64,000 bases of DNA from Armatimonadota bacterium (GTDB lineage: Bacteria; Armatimonadota; HRBIN16): the NCBI GenBank assembly GCA_026003195.1, contig BPGU01000001.1, positions 372,001 through 436,000 on the forward strand, given 5' to 3'. The position numbers were made by a program, and so were the translations under genes. The notes beneath the pieces were generated by a model. That model worked only from the letters and a program-made list of their open reading frames with translations, had not been told where the DNA came from and ran no database searches. Of the stretch, positions 1-18,578 are shown piece by piece; the stretch's first letter is position 1, and each line of letters starts with the position of its first letter.

Positions 1-623
1 AACTGTTCATACGAGATCGTGAGCTCATCCTGGCTTCCTCTTCGCCGCGCAGGCGGGAGCTGATGTCTCTACTGGGTATCCCTTTTCAGGTAGTGCCAGC
101 ACACATCGACGAGACACCTCCTGATGGGCAGTCCCCCCGGGAGATTGCTGTCCATCTGGCGCGTGAAAAGGCGCAAGTGGTTGCGCGGAGCGCACAAAAT
201 GCTGTGGTGCTGGGTGCGGATACCCTTGTGGTCTGCGATGGGGAAGTGATGGGTAAGCCTCGCGATGCTGAAGAGGCTCTACAGATGCTGCGTCGCCTGA
301 ATGGGCGCGAACATCAGGTGTTTACCGGCGTGGCTCTGCTGGATGTGGTAGATGGTGTCGTGATGCGTGAGCAGTGCGATGCGGTCTGCACACGAGTGTG
401 GTTTCGGCGGGTGAGCGAGGAACATCTGCGGCGATATATCCGCACGGGCGAGCCGATGGACAAAGCGGGGGCATACGGGGCGCAGGGATATGGTTCCACC
501 CTGATTGAGCGCATGGAGGGATGCTACTTTAACGTGGTAGGGTTGCCCGTTTCCCGGGTTTGCGTCATGCTGGAAGCGTGGAACTTCACCCCACTGCAGA
601 CGGCGTCCGCTCTGGATGTGTGA
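1..623 (+). CDS. maf: Maf-type nucleoside triphosphate pyrophosphatase (5' end at window edge)
   Basis: Maf proteins hydrolyse dTTP/UTP or modified nucleotides to the monophosphate plus pyrophosphate in the cytoplasm, as housecleaning enzymes. The first ATG is at 63, but the same frame is open back to the window edge. There it encodes the N-terminal substrate motif LILASSSPRRRELM (codons 24-65), so translation must start at or before base 1, and the ATG at 63 is internal. Further family signatures are GADTLVV, a KPRDAEEA segment and DKAGAYGAQGYG near the C-terminus. The gene ends 40 nt before an insertion sequence that now separates it from rpoB. Family assignment is firm; the choice among dTTP/UTP and m7GTP subfamilies is not. 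Confidence 0.93.
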   Translation, partial: LFIRDRELILASSSPRRRELMSLLGIPFQVVPAHIDETPPDGQSPREIAVHLAREKAQVVARSAQNAVVLGADTLVVCDGEVMGKPRDAEEALQMLRRLNGREHQVFTGVALLDVVDGVVMREQCDAVCTRVWFRRVSEEHLRRYIRTGEPMDKAGAYGAQGYGSTLIERMEGCYFNVVGLPVSRVCVMLEAWNFTPLQTASALDV

Positions 624-654
624 GGTTTACACAAAAATCTCTGCGAATTGCCCT

Positions 655-663
655 CAAAAGGGT
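655..663. repeat. Left 9-bp target-site duplication of the IS
   Basis: CAAAAGGGT lies directly outside the left inverted repeat of the element. It is identical to 1688-1696 on the other side. Confidence 0.9.
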
Positions 664-1687
664 GAGGCTGTTCGAAAAATCGGTGAGTATCGGGTATAAA
701 ACATACTATGAAACACACACACTTCAGACAAACTACCCTCGCCACCATACGGGTACGCACCATTTACAGCCTTGTCCTGCGCTTTTGCCAACTCCACCCT
801 CTCCCCAAACGACGCGGACGACCCTGCAAATACTCCGAAGCCCTCATCCTCACCCTCTGGCTGCTTGCCGTGCGCGAAAACGCCTCCTACCGACGCCTGC
901 TTTTTGCGCTTGCCCCCGAAATCCTGCCCGACCACCCCCTGCCTGCCTTAGGCACGCTCGCCTACCGCTTGCAGCATCTTGCAGACAAACGCCTGCAACA
1001 ACTGCTCCATTGGCTTGCCCAGCAGGGCATGGCGTCAGAGACACTGACCTGTGAAACGCCGTGTGTGTTTGTGGATGGCACGGGCGTGGGATATGCCTCG
1101 CCGTTTTTCGCGCAGTATTTGCGAGGGGCACAGATACGTCAGCAGCGTTCGCATGTGAAGGTGGTGGCGTTGGTGTATTGGCAGGGGGGTCGGGCGTGGG
1201 TGATAGGGTTATCGTGTGGGGCGGCGTATGCGGATGAGGGGCGGCTGTTGGGGGAGTGGGTGGAGCGGTATGGTCGTGGTGGGTTGGGGTCTGGCACTTT
1301 GTTGGTGGGAGACAGGTTGTATGGGTATCGGGCGCGATTGTTGAAGCAGTTGGAGGAGGCGGGTTGGTTGCCTGTGGCGCGTGTGGAGGCAGGGTTGCAT
1401 CAGCAGGTGCGTGCGGATGCGCGGTTGCGTGCGCGTTTGCGTGCGGAGGTGTATGGTTGGGCGTTGGGGGAGCGTTATCGGATAGAGCAGGTGTTTGGGA
1501 GCGTGAAGAGTGCGTATGGGAGCGTGTGGCGAGCGCGTTCGTGGGAGGGTGCGCGGGTATGGGTGTGGGGGATGTTTGTGCTATGGAACATGGTGGGTTT
1601 GGTGCGTGTGCTTGGAGATGGTTCTGATGGTTTTATTGTATGTTGTGTGTGGGTGAGGGGGGGCTGGGTGATTTTTCGAACACCCTC
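664..1687 (+). mobile_element. Insertion sequence, 1024 bp, DDE transposase
   Basis: The element is bounded by 18-bp terminal inverted repeats that match at 17 of 18 positions. The left end (664-681) reads GAGGCTGTTCGAAAAATC; the right end (1670-1687) is its complement with one mismatch. Perfect 9-bp direct repeats flank it. It contains a single transposase gene. The perfect duplications suggest a recent insertion. Reconstructing the empty site joins CAAAAGGG directly to TTGACA, so the insertion abuts the rpoB -35 box. The family is not assigned; the DDE spacing and size are compatible with an IS4/IS5-like group. Confidence 0.92.
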
Positions 1688-1696
1688 CAAAAGGGT
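1688..1696. repeat. Right 9-bp target-site duplication
   Basis: CAAAAGGGT is identical to 655-663. Its last T is the first base of the TTGACA -35 element of the rpoB promoter. Confidence 0.9.
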
Positions 1697-1724
1697 TGAC
1701 AAAAGTGCGAGATTGTGCCATACT
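1696..1724 (+). promoter_or_regulatory. rpoBC promoter abutting the IS
   Basis: A consensus -35 TTGACA (1696-1701) is followed after 17 bp by CATACT (1719-1724), 35 bp before the rpoB start. Everything upstream of the -35, including any UP element, has been replaced by the end of the IS. Read-through transcription from the transposase could add to rpoB expression. Confidence 0.75.
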
Positions 1725-1758
1725 AATAATTCGTGTGCAAGCGTAGGAGGGTACCCGA

Positions 1759-10469
<8,711 letters not shown>

Positions 10470-10507
10470 CGGAATGTGAAAAAGACCGGCTGAGCACCGG
10501 AAAAAGG

Positions 10508-10536
10508 TTGACATTCTGGACACTTTTCAGTATAAT
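10508..10536 (+). promoter_or_regulatory. Consensus promoter of the rpsL-rpsG-fusA-tuf operon
   Basis: TTGACA (10508-10513), a 17-bp spacer and TATAAT (10531-10536) match the housekeeping sigma consensus at every position. It lies 39 bp after the rpoC stop. Confidence 0.9.
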
Positions 10537-10773
10537 ACTTCGGTTGGGTAAGCCAATCGAAGTGCAAGGTACTTCCGCGTATGCGGGAGATTACTATAAA
10601 CACTCACACGAAGCAAAAGGAGGCGAGAGGGCGCCGAGAACGCTCATTTTCGTTCCCCTCATGAGTGTGGAGGGGGTGACATAGCGAAATGCATCACGAG
10701 CAGCCCCTTCGCCTCGTGGGTGGCGAAGGGGTTGTGTTTCGCCCAGAGACGGTGAGGGAGGAAAACACACGAT
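10537..10773 (+). promoter_or_regulatory. Long structured leader upstream of rpsL
   Basis: The 237 nt between the promoter and the rpsL start hold several clear stem-loops. Pairings are 10537-10547 with 10553-10563 (10 of 11 pairs plus one wobble), a small stem around 10575-10586, the complementary heptamers 10600-10606 and 10662-10668, and a strong terminal hairpin pairing 10702-10713 with 10722-10733. The last hairpin has no U-run, so it is not a classical terminator. The position suggests autogenous control by a ribosomal protein (S7 in E. coli acts in this operon) or attenuation, but the fold does not match a leader I can name. Confidence 0.55.
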
Positions 10774-11145
10774 ATGCCGACATTTAACCAGCTCGTACGT
10801 AAAGGGCGTCAGCCCATACGCAAGAAAAGCAAGAGCCCTGCTCTGAAAGGGTGCCCGCAAAAGCGGGGAGTGTGCCTGGTGGTGCGTACGGTATCGCCAA
10901 AGAAGCCCAACTCCGCACTGCGTAAGGTGGCGCGTGTGCGCCTGAGCAACGGTGTGGAGGTAACGGCTTACATTCCGGGCATCGGACACAACCTGCAGGA
11001 GCACTCGGTGGTTCTCGTACGTGGCGGACGTGTGAAGGACCTGCCAGGCGTGCGTTACCACGTGGTGCGTGGCACGCTGGATGCGGCGGGCACGCAGAAC
11101 CGGAAGAGCAGTCGCTCCAAATATGGTACGAAGCGACCGAAGTAG
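10774..11145 (+). CDS. rpsL: Ribosomal protein S12
   Basis: S12 sits at the decoding centre of the 30S subunit and affects translational accuracy. The 123-residue product has the signature [16 protein letters not shown] and the conserved [10 protein letters not shown] loop, whose Asp is the target of methylthiolation in many bacteria. The lysines at which streptomycin-resistance substitutions usually occur are wild type (K43 and the VKD lysine). GGGAGGAAAA precedes the ATG. First gene of the str operon. Confidence 0.98.
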   Translation: MPTFNQLVRKGRQPIRKKSKSPALKGCPQKRGVCLVVRTVSPKKPNSALRKVARVRLSNGVEVTAYIPGIGHNLQEHSVVLVRGGRVKDLPGVRYHVVRGTLDAAGTQNRKSSRSKYGTKRPK

Positions 11146-11162
11146 CAGGAGGGAAGAGAGCA

Positions 11163-11633
11163 ATGCCCAGAAAAGGACCGGCTCCGCGCCGTGTGATACC
11201 GCCAGACCCGGTGTATCATGATGTATTGGTTCAGCGGTTTATTAACCGCTTGATGGTCTGCGGGAAAAAGAGTGTTGCAGAGAAGATTTTCTACCGGGCG
11301 ATGGAGATTGTGGGTGAGCGTACCAAGCGCAACCCGCTGGAAGTGTTTCATCAGGCACTGAAAAATGTCATGCCCATTCTGGAAGTGCGCCCTCGCCGCG
11401 TAGGAGGCGCAACCTACCAGGTGCCGATGGAGGTGCGTCCCGAACGAAGGACTTCGCTGGGAATTCGCTGGCTGGTGACCTCTGCACGGAGGCGTGGTGG
11501 GCGCACCATGATCGAGAAACTGGCAGCGGAAATCATCGATGCCGCCAACAACCAGGGCGCTGCGGTGAAGAAGCGGGAAGACACTCACCGCATGGCGGAG
11601 GCGAACAAGGCGTTCGCACACTATCGCTGGTAA
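11163..11633 (+). CDS. rpsG: Ribosomal protein S7
   Basis: S7 nucleates assembly of the 30S head. The 156-residue product has the standard length. Conserved segments [20 protein letters not shown] and [16 protein letters not shown] are visible, and it ends in AFAHYRW. It lies 17 nt after rpsL with AGGAGGGAAGAG upstream. Confidence 0.98.
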   Translation: MPRKGPAPRRVIPPDPVYHDVLVQRFINRLMVCGKKSVAEKIFYRAMEIVGERTKRNPLEVFHQALKNVMPILEVRPRRVGGATYQVPMEVRPERRTSLGIRWLVTSARRRGGRTMIEKLAAEIIDAANNQGAAVKKREDTHRMAEANKAFAHYRW

Positions 11634-11700
11634 TGTCGTCGAGCATATGTTGGGGGAAAGGGATCTGCAGGTGCAGGTCTAGGAGGAAAAGAGTTCACTG

Positions 11701-13797
11701 ATGGCACGTGAGTACACGCTAGAACAAACTCGAAATATCGGTATCGCCGCACACATCGATGCAGGCAAAACGACCACCACCGAGCGTATCCTGTACTACA
11801 CAGGACGCATCCATCGCATCGGTGAGGTGGATGATGGCGCTGCGACGATGGACTGGATGGAACAGGAGCAGGAACGCGGCATTACCATCACTTCCGCAGC
11901 AACCACCTGCTTCTGGAGGGGGCATCGGATTAACATTATCGATACCCCCGGTCACGTGGACTTTACTGTGGAAGTCGAGCGGTCGCTGCGCGTTCTGGAT
12001 GGTGTGGTGGCTATCTTCTGCGCGGTGGGTGGTGTTCAGCCACAGTCGGAGACGGTGTGGCGACAGGCAAACCGGTATCACGTGCCGCGCATCGCTTACG
12101 TCAACAAGATGGATCGTCTGGGGGCGGACTTTTATCGCGTCGTCCAGCGCATGAAAGAGCGGCTTGGAGCCAACGCAGTACCTATCCAGCTGCCTATCGG
12201 AGCGGAAAGCGACTTTCGCGGCATCATTGACCTCGTGCGTATGAGGGCGATTATCTACAAAGATGACCTCGGCAAGGAGTATGAACAGACAGAGATCCCT
12301 GCCGAGATGCACGAGATGGCGTCGCACTGGCGTGAGGTACTGCTGGAAGCTGTTGCCGATGTGGACGATACCATTATGGAGAAGTACCTGGAAGGTGAAC
12401 CGATCACCGTGGAGGAGATTCAGCGCGCTCTTCGTCAGGGCACGTTGCGGAGTAAAATAGTGCCTGTGACGTGCGGCTCCTCGTTTAAGAATAAAGGAGT
12501 CCAGCCTCTGCTGGACGCCATTATCGATTATTTGCCATCGCCCATAGACATCGGCGCAGTCAAGGGGACAAATCCCCGTACCGGCGCCCCTGAGGCGCGT
12601 TATCCCTCCGATAATGAACCCTTTACCGCCCTCGCCTTTAAGATTATGTCCGACCCGTTTGTGGGCAAGCTCACTTACTTCCGAGTCTACTCCGGCACTC
12701 TCTCCAAAGGTTCCTACGTCTACAACGCTTCCAAAGATAAGAAAGAACGCATTGGGCGCATTGTGCGCATGCACGCCAATCATCGCGAGGACGTGGAAGT
12801 GGTGTACGCCGGAGAGATTGCGGCAGCGGTGGGCTTGAACGAGACAACCACAGGCGATACGCTTTGCGAGGAGAAAGCGCCCATTATTCTGGAAGCGATG
12901 CAGTTCCCTGATCCCGTGATTTCGGTGGCTATCGAACCGAGGACCAAAGCCGACCAGGACAAGCTGGGCATTGCGCTCAGCCGGCTGGCTGTAGAAGACC
13001 CGACCTTCCGCATCAGCACCGACCCGGAGACCGGGCAAACCATTATCTCGGGCATGGGCGAGCTGCATCTGGAGATTATCGTGGACCGTCTGATGCGCGA
13101 GTTCAAGGTGGAAGCGAACGTGGGACGCCCGCAAGTGGCTTATCGCGAAGCGGTTCGCCAGCCAGCGCGTGGCGAGGGACGCTATGTGCGCCAGACCGGT
13201 GGACGCGGTCAGTACGGACATTGCATTCTGGAGATTGAACCACTGCCTCCGGGGCAGGGCTTCGAGTTTGTGAACAAGATTGTGGGGGGCGTAATCCCCA
13301 AAGAGTTCATCCCCGCCATCGAGGGTGGCGTTCGCGAGGCGATGGACAGCGGCGTGATCGCAGGATACCCCGTGGTAGACGTGCGCGTTGCAGTGGTGGA
13401 CGGCTCCTACCACGAGGTGGACTCCTCCGAAATGGCGTTCAAGATCGCCGGTTCCATGGCGTTTAAGGCGGCGATGCAAAAGGCAAGCCCTACCATCAAG
13501 GAACCCATCATGGCAGTGGAGATTGTCACGCCCGAACAGTTCCTGGGCGATGTCATCGGCGATCTGAACTCGCGGCGTGGACGAATCGAGGGCATCGAGC
13601 CGGGACCGGGCGGCACGCAGACGATCCGCGCTCATGTGCCGCTGGCGGAGATGTTCGGCTATGCTACCGCCCTGCGCTCGTTGACGCAAGGGCGTGCCAC
13701 ATACGTGATGCAACCATCGCACTACGAGGAAGTGCCTGCCAATATCGCGCAAGAGCTGATTGCGCGGGCACAAGGCAAACAACTGGTGAATCTGTAA
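11701..13797 (+). CDS. fusA: Elongation factor G
   Basis: EF-G drives GTP-dependent translocation on the ribosome. All G-motifs are canonical: [12 protein letters not shown] (P-loop), [11 protein letters not shown] (switch I), DTPGHVDF (G3) and NKMD (G4). Domains II-V follow over 698 residues, including the domain IV stretch [23 protein letters not shown] precedes the ATG. This is the canonical copy; a divergent paralogue lies at 21754. Confidence 0.98.
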   Translation: MAREYTLEQTRNIGIAAHIDAGKTTTTERILYYTGRIHRIGEVDDGAATMDWMEQEQERGITITSAATTCFWRGHRINIIDTPGHVDFTVEVERSLRVLDGVVAIFCAVGGVQPQSETVWRQANRYHVPRIAYVNKMDRLGADFYRVVQRMKERLGANAVPIQLPIGAESDFRGIIDLVRMRAIIYKDDLGKEYEQTEIPAEMHEMASHWREVLLEAVADVDDTIMEKYLEGEPITVEEIQRALRQGTLRSKIVPVTCGSSFKNKGVQPLLDAIIDYLPSPIDIGAVKGTNPRTGAPEARYPSDNEPFTALAFKIMSDPFVGKLTYFRVYSGTLSKGSYVYNASKDKKERIGRIVRMHANHREDVEVVYAGEIAAAVGLNETTTGDTLCEEKAPIILEAMQFPDPVISVAIEPRTKADQDKLGIALSRLAVEDPTFRISTDPETGQTIISGMGELHLEIIVDRLMREFKVEANVGRPQVAYREAVRQPARGEGRYVRQTGGRGQYGHCILEIEPLPPGQGFEFVNKIVGGVIPKEFIPAIEGGVREAMDSGVIAGYPVVDVRVAVVDGSYHEVDSSEMAFKIAGSMAFKAAMQKASPTIKEPIMAVEIVTPEQFLGDVIGDLNSRRGRIEGIEPGPGGTQTIRAHVPLAEMFGYATALRSLTQGRATYVMQPSHYEEVPANIAQELIARAQGKQLVNL

Positions 13798-13838
13798 CGC
13801 GAGACAACGACAAGGAGTATCAGGGAGGTTAGGACTCA

Positions 13839-15041
13839 ATGGGCAAGCAGCGATTTGAGCGCACGAAGCCGCATGTGAACATCGGCACGATTGGTCACGT
13901 GGATCACGGCAAGACCACGTTGACGGCTGCCATCACGCGCGTTTTGGCGAAAGAGGGTTTGGCGGAATACCAGCCGTATGAGCGCATCGACTCGGCTCCG
14001 GAGGAGCGGGAGCGTGGGGTAACGATTAACATTTACCATGCGGAGTATCAGACGCCCAATCGCCACTATGCGCACGTGGACTGTCCGGGTCACGCGGACT
14101 ACATCAAGAACATGATTACGGGCGCGGCGCAGATGGACGGAGCGGTTTTGGTGGTGTCGGCGGCGGATGGTCCGATGCCCCAGACGCGGGAGCACATTTT
14201 GCTGGCTCGTCAGGTCGGGGTGCCGTATATTGTGGTTTTTCTGAACAAGGAGGACATGGTAGATGACCCCGAACTGCTGGAGTTAGTGGAGTTAGAGGTT
14301 CGGGAGTTACTGAGCAAGTATGGTTTTCCTGGGGACGAGGTTCCGGTGATTAGTGGCAGTGCGTTGAAGGTGATAGAGGCACCGGACGTGGACAAGAGTG
14401 ATCCCTGGGTTCAGAAGATTTGGCAGTTGATTGAGGCGATCGACACGTATATTCCGACGCCTCAGCGTGACGTAGACAAGCCGTTCCTGATGCCGATAGA
14501 GGACGTGTTCACGATTACGGGTCGTGGCACGGTGGTGACGGGTCGTGTCGAGCGTGGGGTATTGCGTGTAGGGGAGCAGGTGGAGATAGTGGGCTTGCAC
14601 CCGGAGACGCGCACGACGGTAGCGACCTCGTTGGAGATGTTCCGCAAGACGTTGGATCAGATACAGGCAGGGGACAACGCAGGGGTGTTGCTGCGTGGGG
14701 TAGACCGCAAGGAAGTGGAGCGTGGGATGGTGTTGGCGAAGCCGGGCAGCATCACACCTCACACGAAGTTTGCGGCGGAGATATACGTGTTGACGAAGGA
14801 GGAGGGCGGTCGCCACACGCCGTTTTTCAGCGGTTATCGTCCCCAGTTTTACTTCCGCACGACGGACGTGACGGGCACGATGAAGTTGCCGGAGGGTGTG
14901 GAGATGGTGATGCCCGGGGACAACGTGCGGATAGAGGTGGAGTTGATCGCCCCGATAGCGATGGAGGAGGGCTTGCGCTTTGCGGTGCGTGAAGGTGGTC
15001 ACACGGTGGGCGCAGGCGTGGTCACCAAGATTATCGAGTAA
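13839..15041 (+). CDS. tuf: Elongation factor Tu
   Basis: EF-Tu delivers aminoacyl-tRNA to the ribosome. The 400-residue product shows [25 protein letters not shown] and the G4 motif NKEDMVDD, where Glu stands in the position that is usually Cys or Val. Synonymous codon use differs from the neighbours: leucine is mostly TTG and TTA here, whereas fusA and the ribosomal protein genes use mostly CTG. That may reflect gene conversion with another tuf copy or separate ancestry. It lies 41 nt after fusA. Confidence 0.97.
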   Translation: MGKQRFERTKPHVNIGTIGHVDHGKTTLTAAITRVLAKEGLAEYQPYERIDSAPEERERGVTINIYHAEYQTPNRHYAHVDCPGHADYIKNMITGAAQMDGAVLVVSAADGPMPQTREHILLARQVGVPYIVVFLNKEDMVDDPELLELVELEVRELLSKYGFPGDEVPVISGSALKVIEAPDVDKSDPWVQKIWQLIEAIDTYIPTPQRDVDKPFLMPIEDVFTITGRGTVVTGRVERGVLRVGEQVEIVGLHPETRTTVATSLEMFRKTLDQIQAGDNAGVLLRGVDRKEVERGMVLAKPGSITPHTKFAAEIYVLTKEEGGRHTPFFSGYRPQFYFRTTDVTGTMKLPEGVEMVMPGDNVRIEVELIAPIAMEEGLRFAVREGGHTVGAGVVTKIIE

Positions 15042-15060
15042 GAGCAGGAGGCAGTAGGGT

Positions 15061-15378
15061 ATGGCGCGTCGTGACTTTCAAAATAAGGTGCGAATCCGCT
15101 TGCGCGCGTACGACCATCGAGTGCTGGACCAGTCGGTTCAGAAGATAGTGGATACGGCGCGTCGCACGGGAGCCCGTATCTCGGGTCCTGTGTTACTGCC
15201 GACAGAGCGCAACCGGTTTTGCGTTATCCGCGGGCCGCACATCGATAAAGAGTCGATGGAGCACTTCGAACTGTGCACGCACAAACGGCTCATTGATATT
15301 CTGGATGCCGGACCCAAAACCATCGACGCGCTCATGCGGCTGGACCTTCCCAGCGGTGTAGATATCGAAATCAAGTAG
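15061..15378 (+). CDS. rpsJ: Ribosomal protein S10
   Basis: S10 is a 30S head protein that also serves as NusE in antitermination complexes. The 105-residue product has [17 protein letters not shown] and the loop [19 protein letters not shown]. It opens the S10 operon, 19 nt after tuf, so the str and S10 operons are joined with no obvious promoter between them. Confidence 0.97.
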   Translation: MARRDFQNKVRIRLRAYDHRVLDQSVQKIVDTARRTGARISGPVLLPTERNRFCVIRGPHIDKESMEHFELCTHKRLIDILDAGPKTIDALMRLDLPSGVDIEIK

Positions 15379-15391
15379 GAGCATACACAAG

Positions 15392-16024
15392 ATGGCGGTA
15401 CAGGCGATTTTAGGCAAAAAAATCGGCATGACCCAGATCTTCGATGAGACTGGCCAAGCCATCCCGGTCTCGGTGATAGAAGCGGGTCCCTGCGTAGTGA
15501 CGCAGGTCAAGACCCCAGAGAAGGATGGGTATGTCGCCGTACAGGTGGGCTTCGAGGAGATTTCCCCGAAGCGGGTCAACAAGCCCATGAAAGGGCACTT
15601 TAAGAAGGCGAATGTGCCACCCATGCGCTACCTGCGCGAAGTGCCGGTAGAGGATATCGGCGCTCTGTCGGTAGGCACAACGATTCACGTCGCCGATGTG
15701 TTCAAGCCTGGCGACAAGGTGAAGGTAACTGGTACGTCCAAGGGGCGAGGCTTTCAGGGCGTGGTGAAGCGACACCACTTCCACGGTGGACCGCAGTCGC
15801 ACGGCTCAATGATACACCGCAAGCCCCAATCCAGCGGTGCCACCGATGCTGCCCGCACCTTTAAGGGCGTCAAGAAGCCGGGTCACATGGGAGCAGAGCG
15901 CGTCACGCAGAAGGGACTGACTGTGGTGCGCGTGGACGCGGAGCGCAACCTGCTGCTGGTGCGTGGAGCTGTTCCCGGCGCCAACGGCGGACTGCTGATT
16001 ATCGCCAGGGACGAGAGGGGGTAA
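15392..16024 (+). CDS. rplC: Ribosomal protein L3
   Basis: L3 starts 50S assembly and reaches toward the peptidyl transferase centre. The 210-residue product has the N-terminal [13 protein letters not shown] and the conserved [16 protein letters not shown] with the SHGSMIHR extension. Start codon ATG lies 13 nt after rpsJ, with TAGGAG before it. Confidence 0.97.
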   Translation: MAVQAILGKKIGMTQIFDETGQAIPVSVIEAGPCVVTQVKTPEKDGYVAVQVGFEEISPKRVNKPMKGHFKKANVPPMRYLREVPVEDIGALSVGTTIHVADVFKPGDKVKVTGTSKGRGFQGVVKRHHFHGGPQSHGSMIHRKPQSSGATDAARTFKGVKKPGHMGAERVTQKGLTVVRVDAERNLLLVRGAVPGANGGLLIIARDERG

Positions 16025-16028
16025 GGCG

Positions 16029-16661
16029 ATGCCAAAGGTGAGCGTGTATGATAGAACGGGGCAGCCCGTGCGAGAGATAGAACTGTCCGATCAGGTGTTT
16101 GCCGCCGAGGTGCGACCAGACCTGATGCACGCAGCGGTGGTTGCCGAGCAGGCAAACGCCCGACAGGGCACTGCGGATACCAAAACGCGAGGCGAGGTGC
16201 GGGGAGGCGGACGCAAGCCCTGGCGCCAGAAAGGTACCGGGCGTGCGAGGCAGGGGTCTATCCGTGCCCCGCACTGGCGACATGGTGGCGTGGTGTTCGG
16301 TCCGCATCCGCGCGACTATAGCCAGCGTCTGCCGAAGAAGATGCGTCGTGCCGCCATGCGCAGTGCGCTCACTGCCAAGCTGGCAGAGAACGCCATCCTC
16401 ACGGTGGAGAGTATTCACTTTGACGAGATCAAGACGCGCCATGCCGTGCAGTTCCTGAAAGGGCTGAACATCGTGGACCCGAACCGCGTGTTGATTTTGC
16501 TGCCCGAACACGACGAAGCGGTGTGGAAAAGCTTCCGTAACCTGCCTGGCGTGGAGGTGCGCATCTCGCCGGCGGTGTCGGTACGGGATATGCTGATAGC
16601 GCGCCAGGTGATTACCACCCCGGAGGCACTGCAGAAGCTGGAGGAGGTGTGCGCCCGATGA
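16029..16661 (+). CDS. rplD: Ribosomal protein L4
   Basis: L4 lines the polypeptide exit tunnel; in E. coli it also represses the S10 operon. The exit-tunnel loop [17 protein letters not shown] is intact, as is [17 protein letters not shown]. The length of 210 residues is normal. The stop overlaps the rplW start. Confidence 0.97.
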   Translation: MPKVSVYDRTGQPVREIELSDQVFAAEVRPDLMHAAVVAEQANARQGTADTKTRGEVRGGGRKPWRQKGTGRARQGSIRAPHWRHGGVVFGPHPRDYSQRLPKKMRRAAMRSALTAKLAENAILTVESIHFDEIKTRHAVQFLKGLNIVDPNRVLILLPEHDEAVWKSFRNLPGVEVRISPAVSVRDMLIARQVITTPEALQKLEEVCAR

Positions 16662-16948
16662 AATCGCCCTACGAGATTATCCTGCATCCGGTGATTACCG
16701 AGCGAAGCACCGACAACGCCCGCATGGGGCGCTACACCTTCGCGGTGGCACCGGATGCCAATAAGATCGAAATCAAGCAGGCGGTGGAAGCCATCTACCG
16801 TGTCAACGTGTTGAAAGTGAACGTGATGAACGTGCGGGGGAAGCGCCGTCGTCTGGGACGGATGCCGATGGGCGAGACCGCTAGCTGGAAGAAAGCCATC
16901 GTCACGGTGCAACCGGGGCAGCGCATCGAAGCGTTCGAGGTCACGTAG
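16658..16948 (+). CDS. rplW: Ribosomal protein L23
   Basis: L23 lies at the tunnel exit and docks trigger factor and SRP. I place the start at ATG 16658, nine bases after GAGGAGGT (16641-16648) and overlapping the rplD stop as ATGA. The GTG at 16649 in the same frame overlaps the ribosome binding site and is rejected. The 96-residue product begins [17 protein letters not shown] and contains KVNVMNVRGKRRRLGR. Confidence 0.95.
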   Translation: MKSPYEIILHPVITERSTDNARMGRYTFAVAPDANKIEIKQAVEAIYRVNVLKVNVMNVRGKRRRLGRMPMGETASWKKAIVTVQPGQRIEAFEVT

Positions 16949-16977
16949 TGGCAACAGGAGGCACAAAGGAGTAAGCC

Positions 16978-17805
16978 ATGCCGATACGACAGTTAAAACC
17001 GACCTCTCCGGGTCGCCGCTTTATGGCGGTGTCGACCTTCGAGGAGATTACGCGCGAGGAACCGGAGAAATCGCTGCTCGCGCCTCTGAAGAAGAGCGGG
17101 GGGCGCAACAATCAGGGAAGGACCACCGCACGCTTCAGGGGAGGCGGCAACAAGCGGCGCTACCGGATTATCGATTTCAAACGCGATAAAATCGGCGTGC
17201 CGGGCAAGGTGGTGAGCATCGAATACGACCCCAACCGGTCGGCGCGAATCGCTCTGATACAATATGTGGATGGTGAAAAGCGATACATCCTCTGCCCGGA
17301 TGGGCTGAAGATAGGCGACCAGGTGCTCAGCGGCGAGAACGCTGACATCAAGCCGGGCAACGCCCTACCGTTGCGGGCGATTCCGCTGGGCACGGTCATC
17401 CACAACATTGAGCTCGTGCCGGGCAAGGGAGGGCAGCTGGTGCGCAGTGCAGGCACGGCAGCGCAGCTGGTCGCCAAAGAGGGGAAGTATGCTCAGGTGC
17501 GCCTGCCTTCTGGAGAGGTGCGCATGGTGCATCTCGAGTGCAAGGCGACCATCGGTCAGGTGGGGCATGCCGAACACGAGAACGAGTCGCTGGGCAAGGC
17601 AGGCAAAAGCCGATACCTGGGCAGACGTCCGCATGTGCGAGGCTCGGCGATGACGCCGCGCGATCACCCGCATGGCGGTGGTGAGGGCAAAGCGCCGATT
17701 GGTCGGCGGGGCGGACCGGTCACGCCCTGGGGCAAACCGACCCTGGGCAAGAAGACCCGCCGTCGCAAGCCGTCGGACAAGTTCATCGTACGGCGGCGCA
17801 AGTAA
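16978..17805 (+). CDS. rplB: Ribosomal protein L2
   Basis: L2 is needed for subunit association and peptidyl transferase activity. The 275-residue product has the conserved C-terminal loop [17 protein letters not shown], including the histidine implicated in catalysis, and ends [17 protein letters not shown]. It is of standard length and 29 nt downstream of rplW. Confidence 0.98.
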   Translation: MPIRQLKPTSPGRRFMAVSTFEEITREEPEKSLLAPLKKSGGRNNQGRTTARFRGGGNKRRYRIIDFKRDKIGVPGKVVSIEYDPNRSARIALIQYVDGEKRYILCPDGLKIGDQVLSGENADIKPGNALPLRAIPLGTVIHNIELVPGKGGQLVRSAGTAAQLVAKEGKYAQVRLPSGEVRMVHLECKATIGQVGHAEHENESLGKAGKSRYLGRRPHVRGSAMTPRDHPHGGGEGKAPIGRRGGPVTPWGKPTLGKKTRRRKPSDKFIVRRRK

Positions 17806-17835
17806 TACGAAGATGGCGACTGGAGGGAGTGTGCA

Positions 17836-18123
17836 ATGTCGCGTTCGATCAAAAAGGGACCGTATGTCGACCCGAAGCTGATGAAGAAAATCCAGGCGCT
17901 CAACGCCACCGGCGAGAAGCGGATTATCAAAACCTGGTCGCGTCGGTCTACTATCCTGCCCGCAATGGTGGGGCACACGATTGCGGTACATGACGGCAGA
18001 AAACACGTGCCGGTGTTCATTACGGAGAACATGATTGGGCATAAGCTGGGAGAGTTCGCCCCGACACGCACCTTCCGGGGGCATCCGGGGCATCACACCG
18101 ACCGCACAACACGCAAGAAGTGA
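17836..18123 (+). CDS. rpsS: Ribosomal protein S19
   Basis: S19 pairs with S13 in the 30S head. The 95-residue product begins [18 protein letters not shown] and carries [29 protein letters not shown] precedes the ATG. Confidence 0.97.
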   Translation: MSRSIKKGPYVDPKLMKKIQALNATGEKRIIKTWSRRSTILPAMVGHTIAVHDGRKHVPVFITENMIGHKLGEFAPTRTFRGHPGHHTDRTTRKK

Positions 18124-18132
18124 GGCACAGAG

Positions 18133-18552
18133 ATGGCACACGCAATAGCAAAATACGTGCGTGTATCGCCGCGTAAGGCGCGGTTGCTGATAGAGGCGAT
18201 ACGGGGGCAATATGTACCGGAAGCGGTAGCGTTTCTGCGCTTCTCGCCTCAGCGTGCTGCCCGCCCCATCCTGAAAGTGGTGCAATCGGCGGCAGCCAAC
18301 GCGGTGTTCCTGGCGGAGCGCGATGGCGGAACCGTCGACGAGGATGCTCTCAAAATCGTGCATGCCGTTGTCGACGAGGGGCCCCGTTTGAAGCGTTATC
18401 GCCCGCGCGCAATGGGGCGTGCTTACCCGATTCTGAAACCGACCTGTCACATCCGGGTGGAGGTGCAGGAGGTACCGCGCCCCCAGCCTGCAGGGCGACG
18501 AGCACGGCGTAGTGGCGGAACTGCGCCCACAGCACCGACGAGCGAAAGCTAG
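18133..18552 (+). CDS. rplV: Ribosomal protein L22
   Basis: L22 forms part of the exit tunnel, where macrolide resistance changes can occur in its beta hairpin. The 139-residue product contains KYVRVSPRKARLLIEAIRG and the hairpin segment LKRYRPRAMGRAYPI. A basic, Pro/Ala/Ser-rich tail of about 25 residues extends beyond the usual end. It lies 9 nt after rpsS. Confidence 0.96.
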   Translation: MAHAIAKYVRVSPRKARLLIEAIRGQYVPEAVAFLRFSPQRAARPILKVVQSAAANAVFLAERDGGTVDEDALKIVHAVVDEGPRLKRYRPRAMGRAYPILKPTCHIRVEVQEVPRPQPAGRRARRSGGTAPTAPTSES

Positions 18553-18578
18553 CGTGAAAGAACCGGAGGAGGTTCAGT

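Noticed and set aside
10661-10684. Seven-codon leader peptide (MSVEGVT) in the rpsL leader
   Set aside because: No ribosome binding site precedes it and it contains no run of regulatory codons.
11719-13839. 706-codon minus-strand open frame opposite fusA
   Set aside because: Shadow of the EF-G gene; composition is unlike a real protein and no start context is present.
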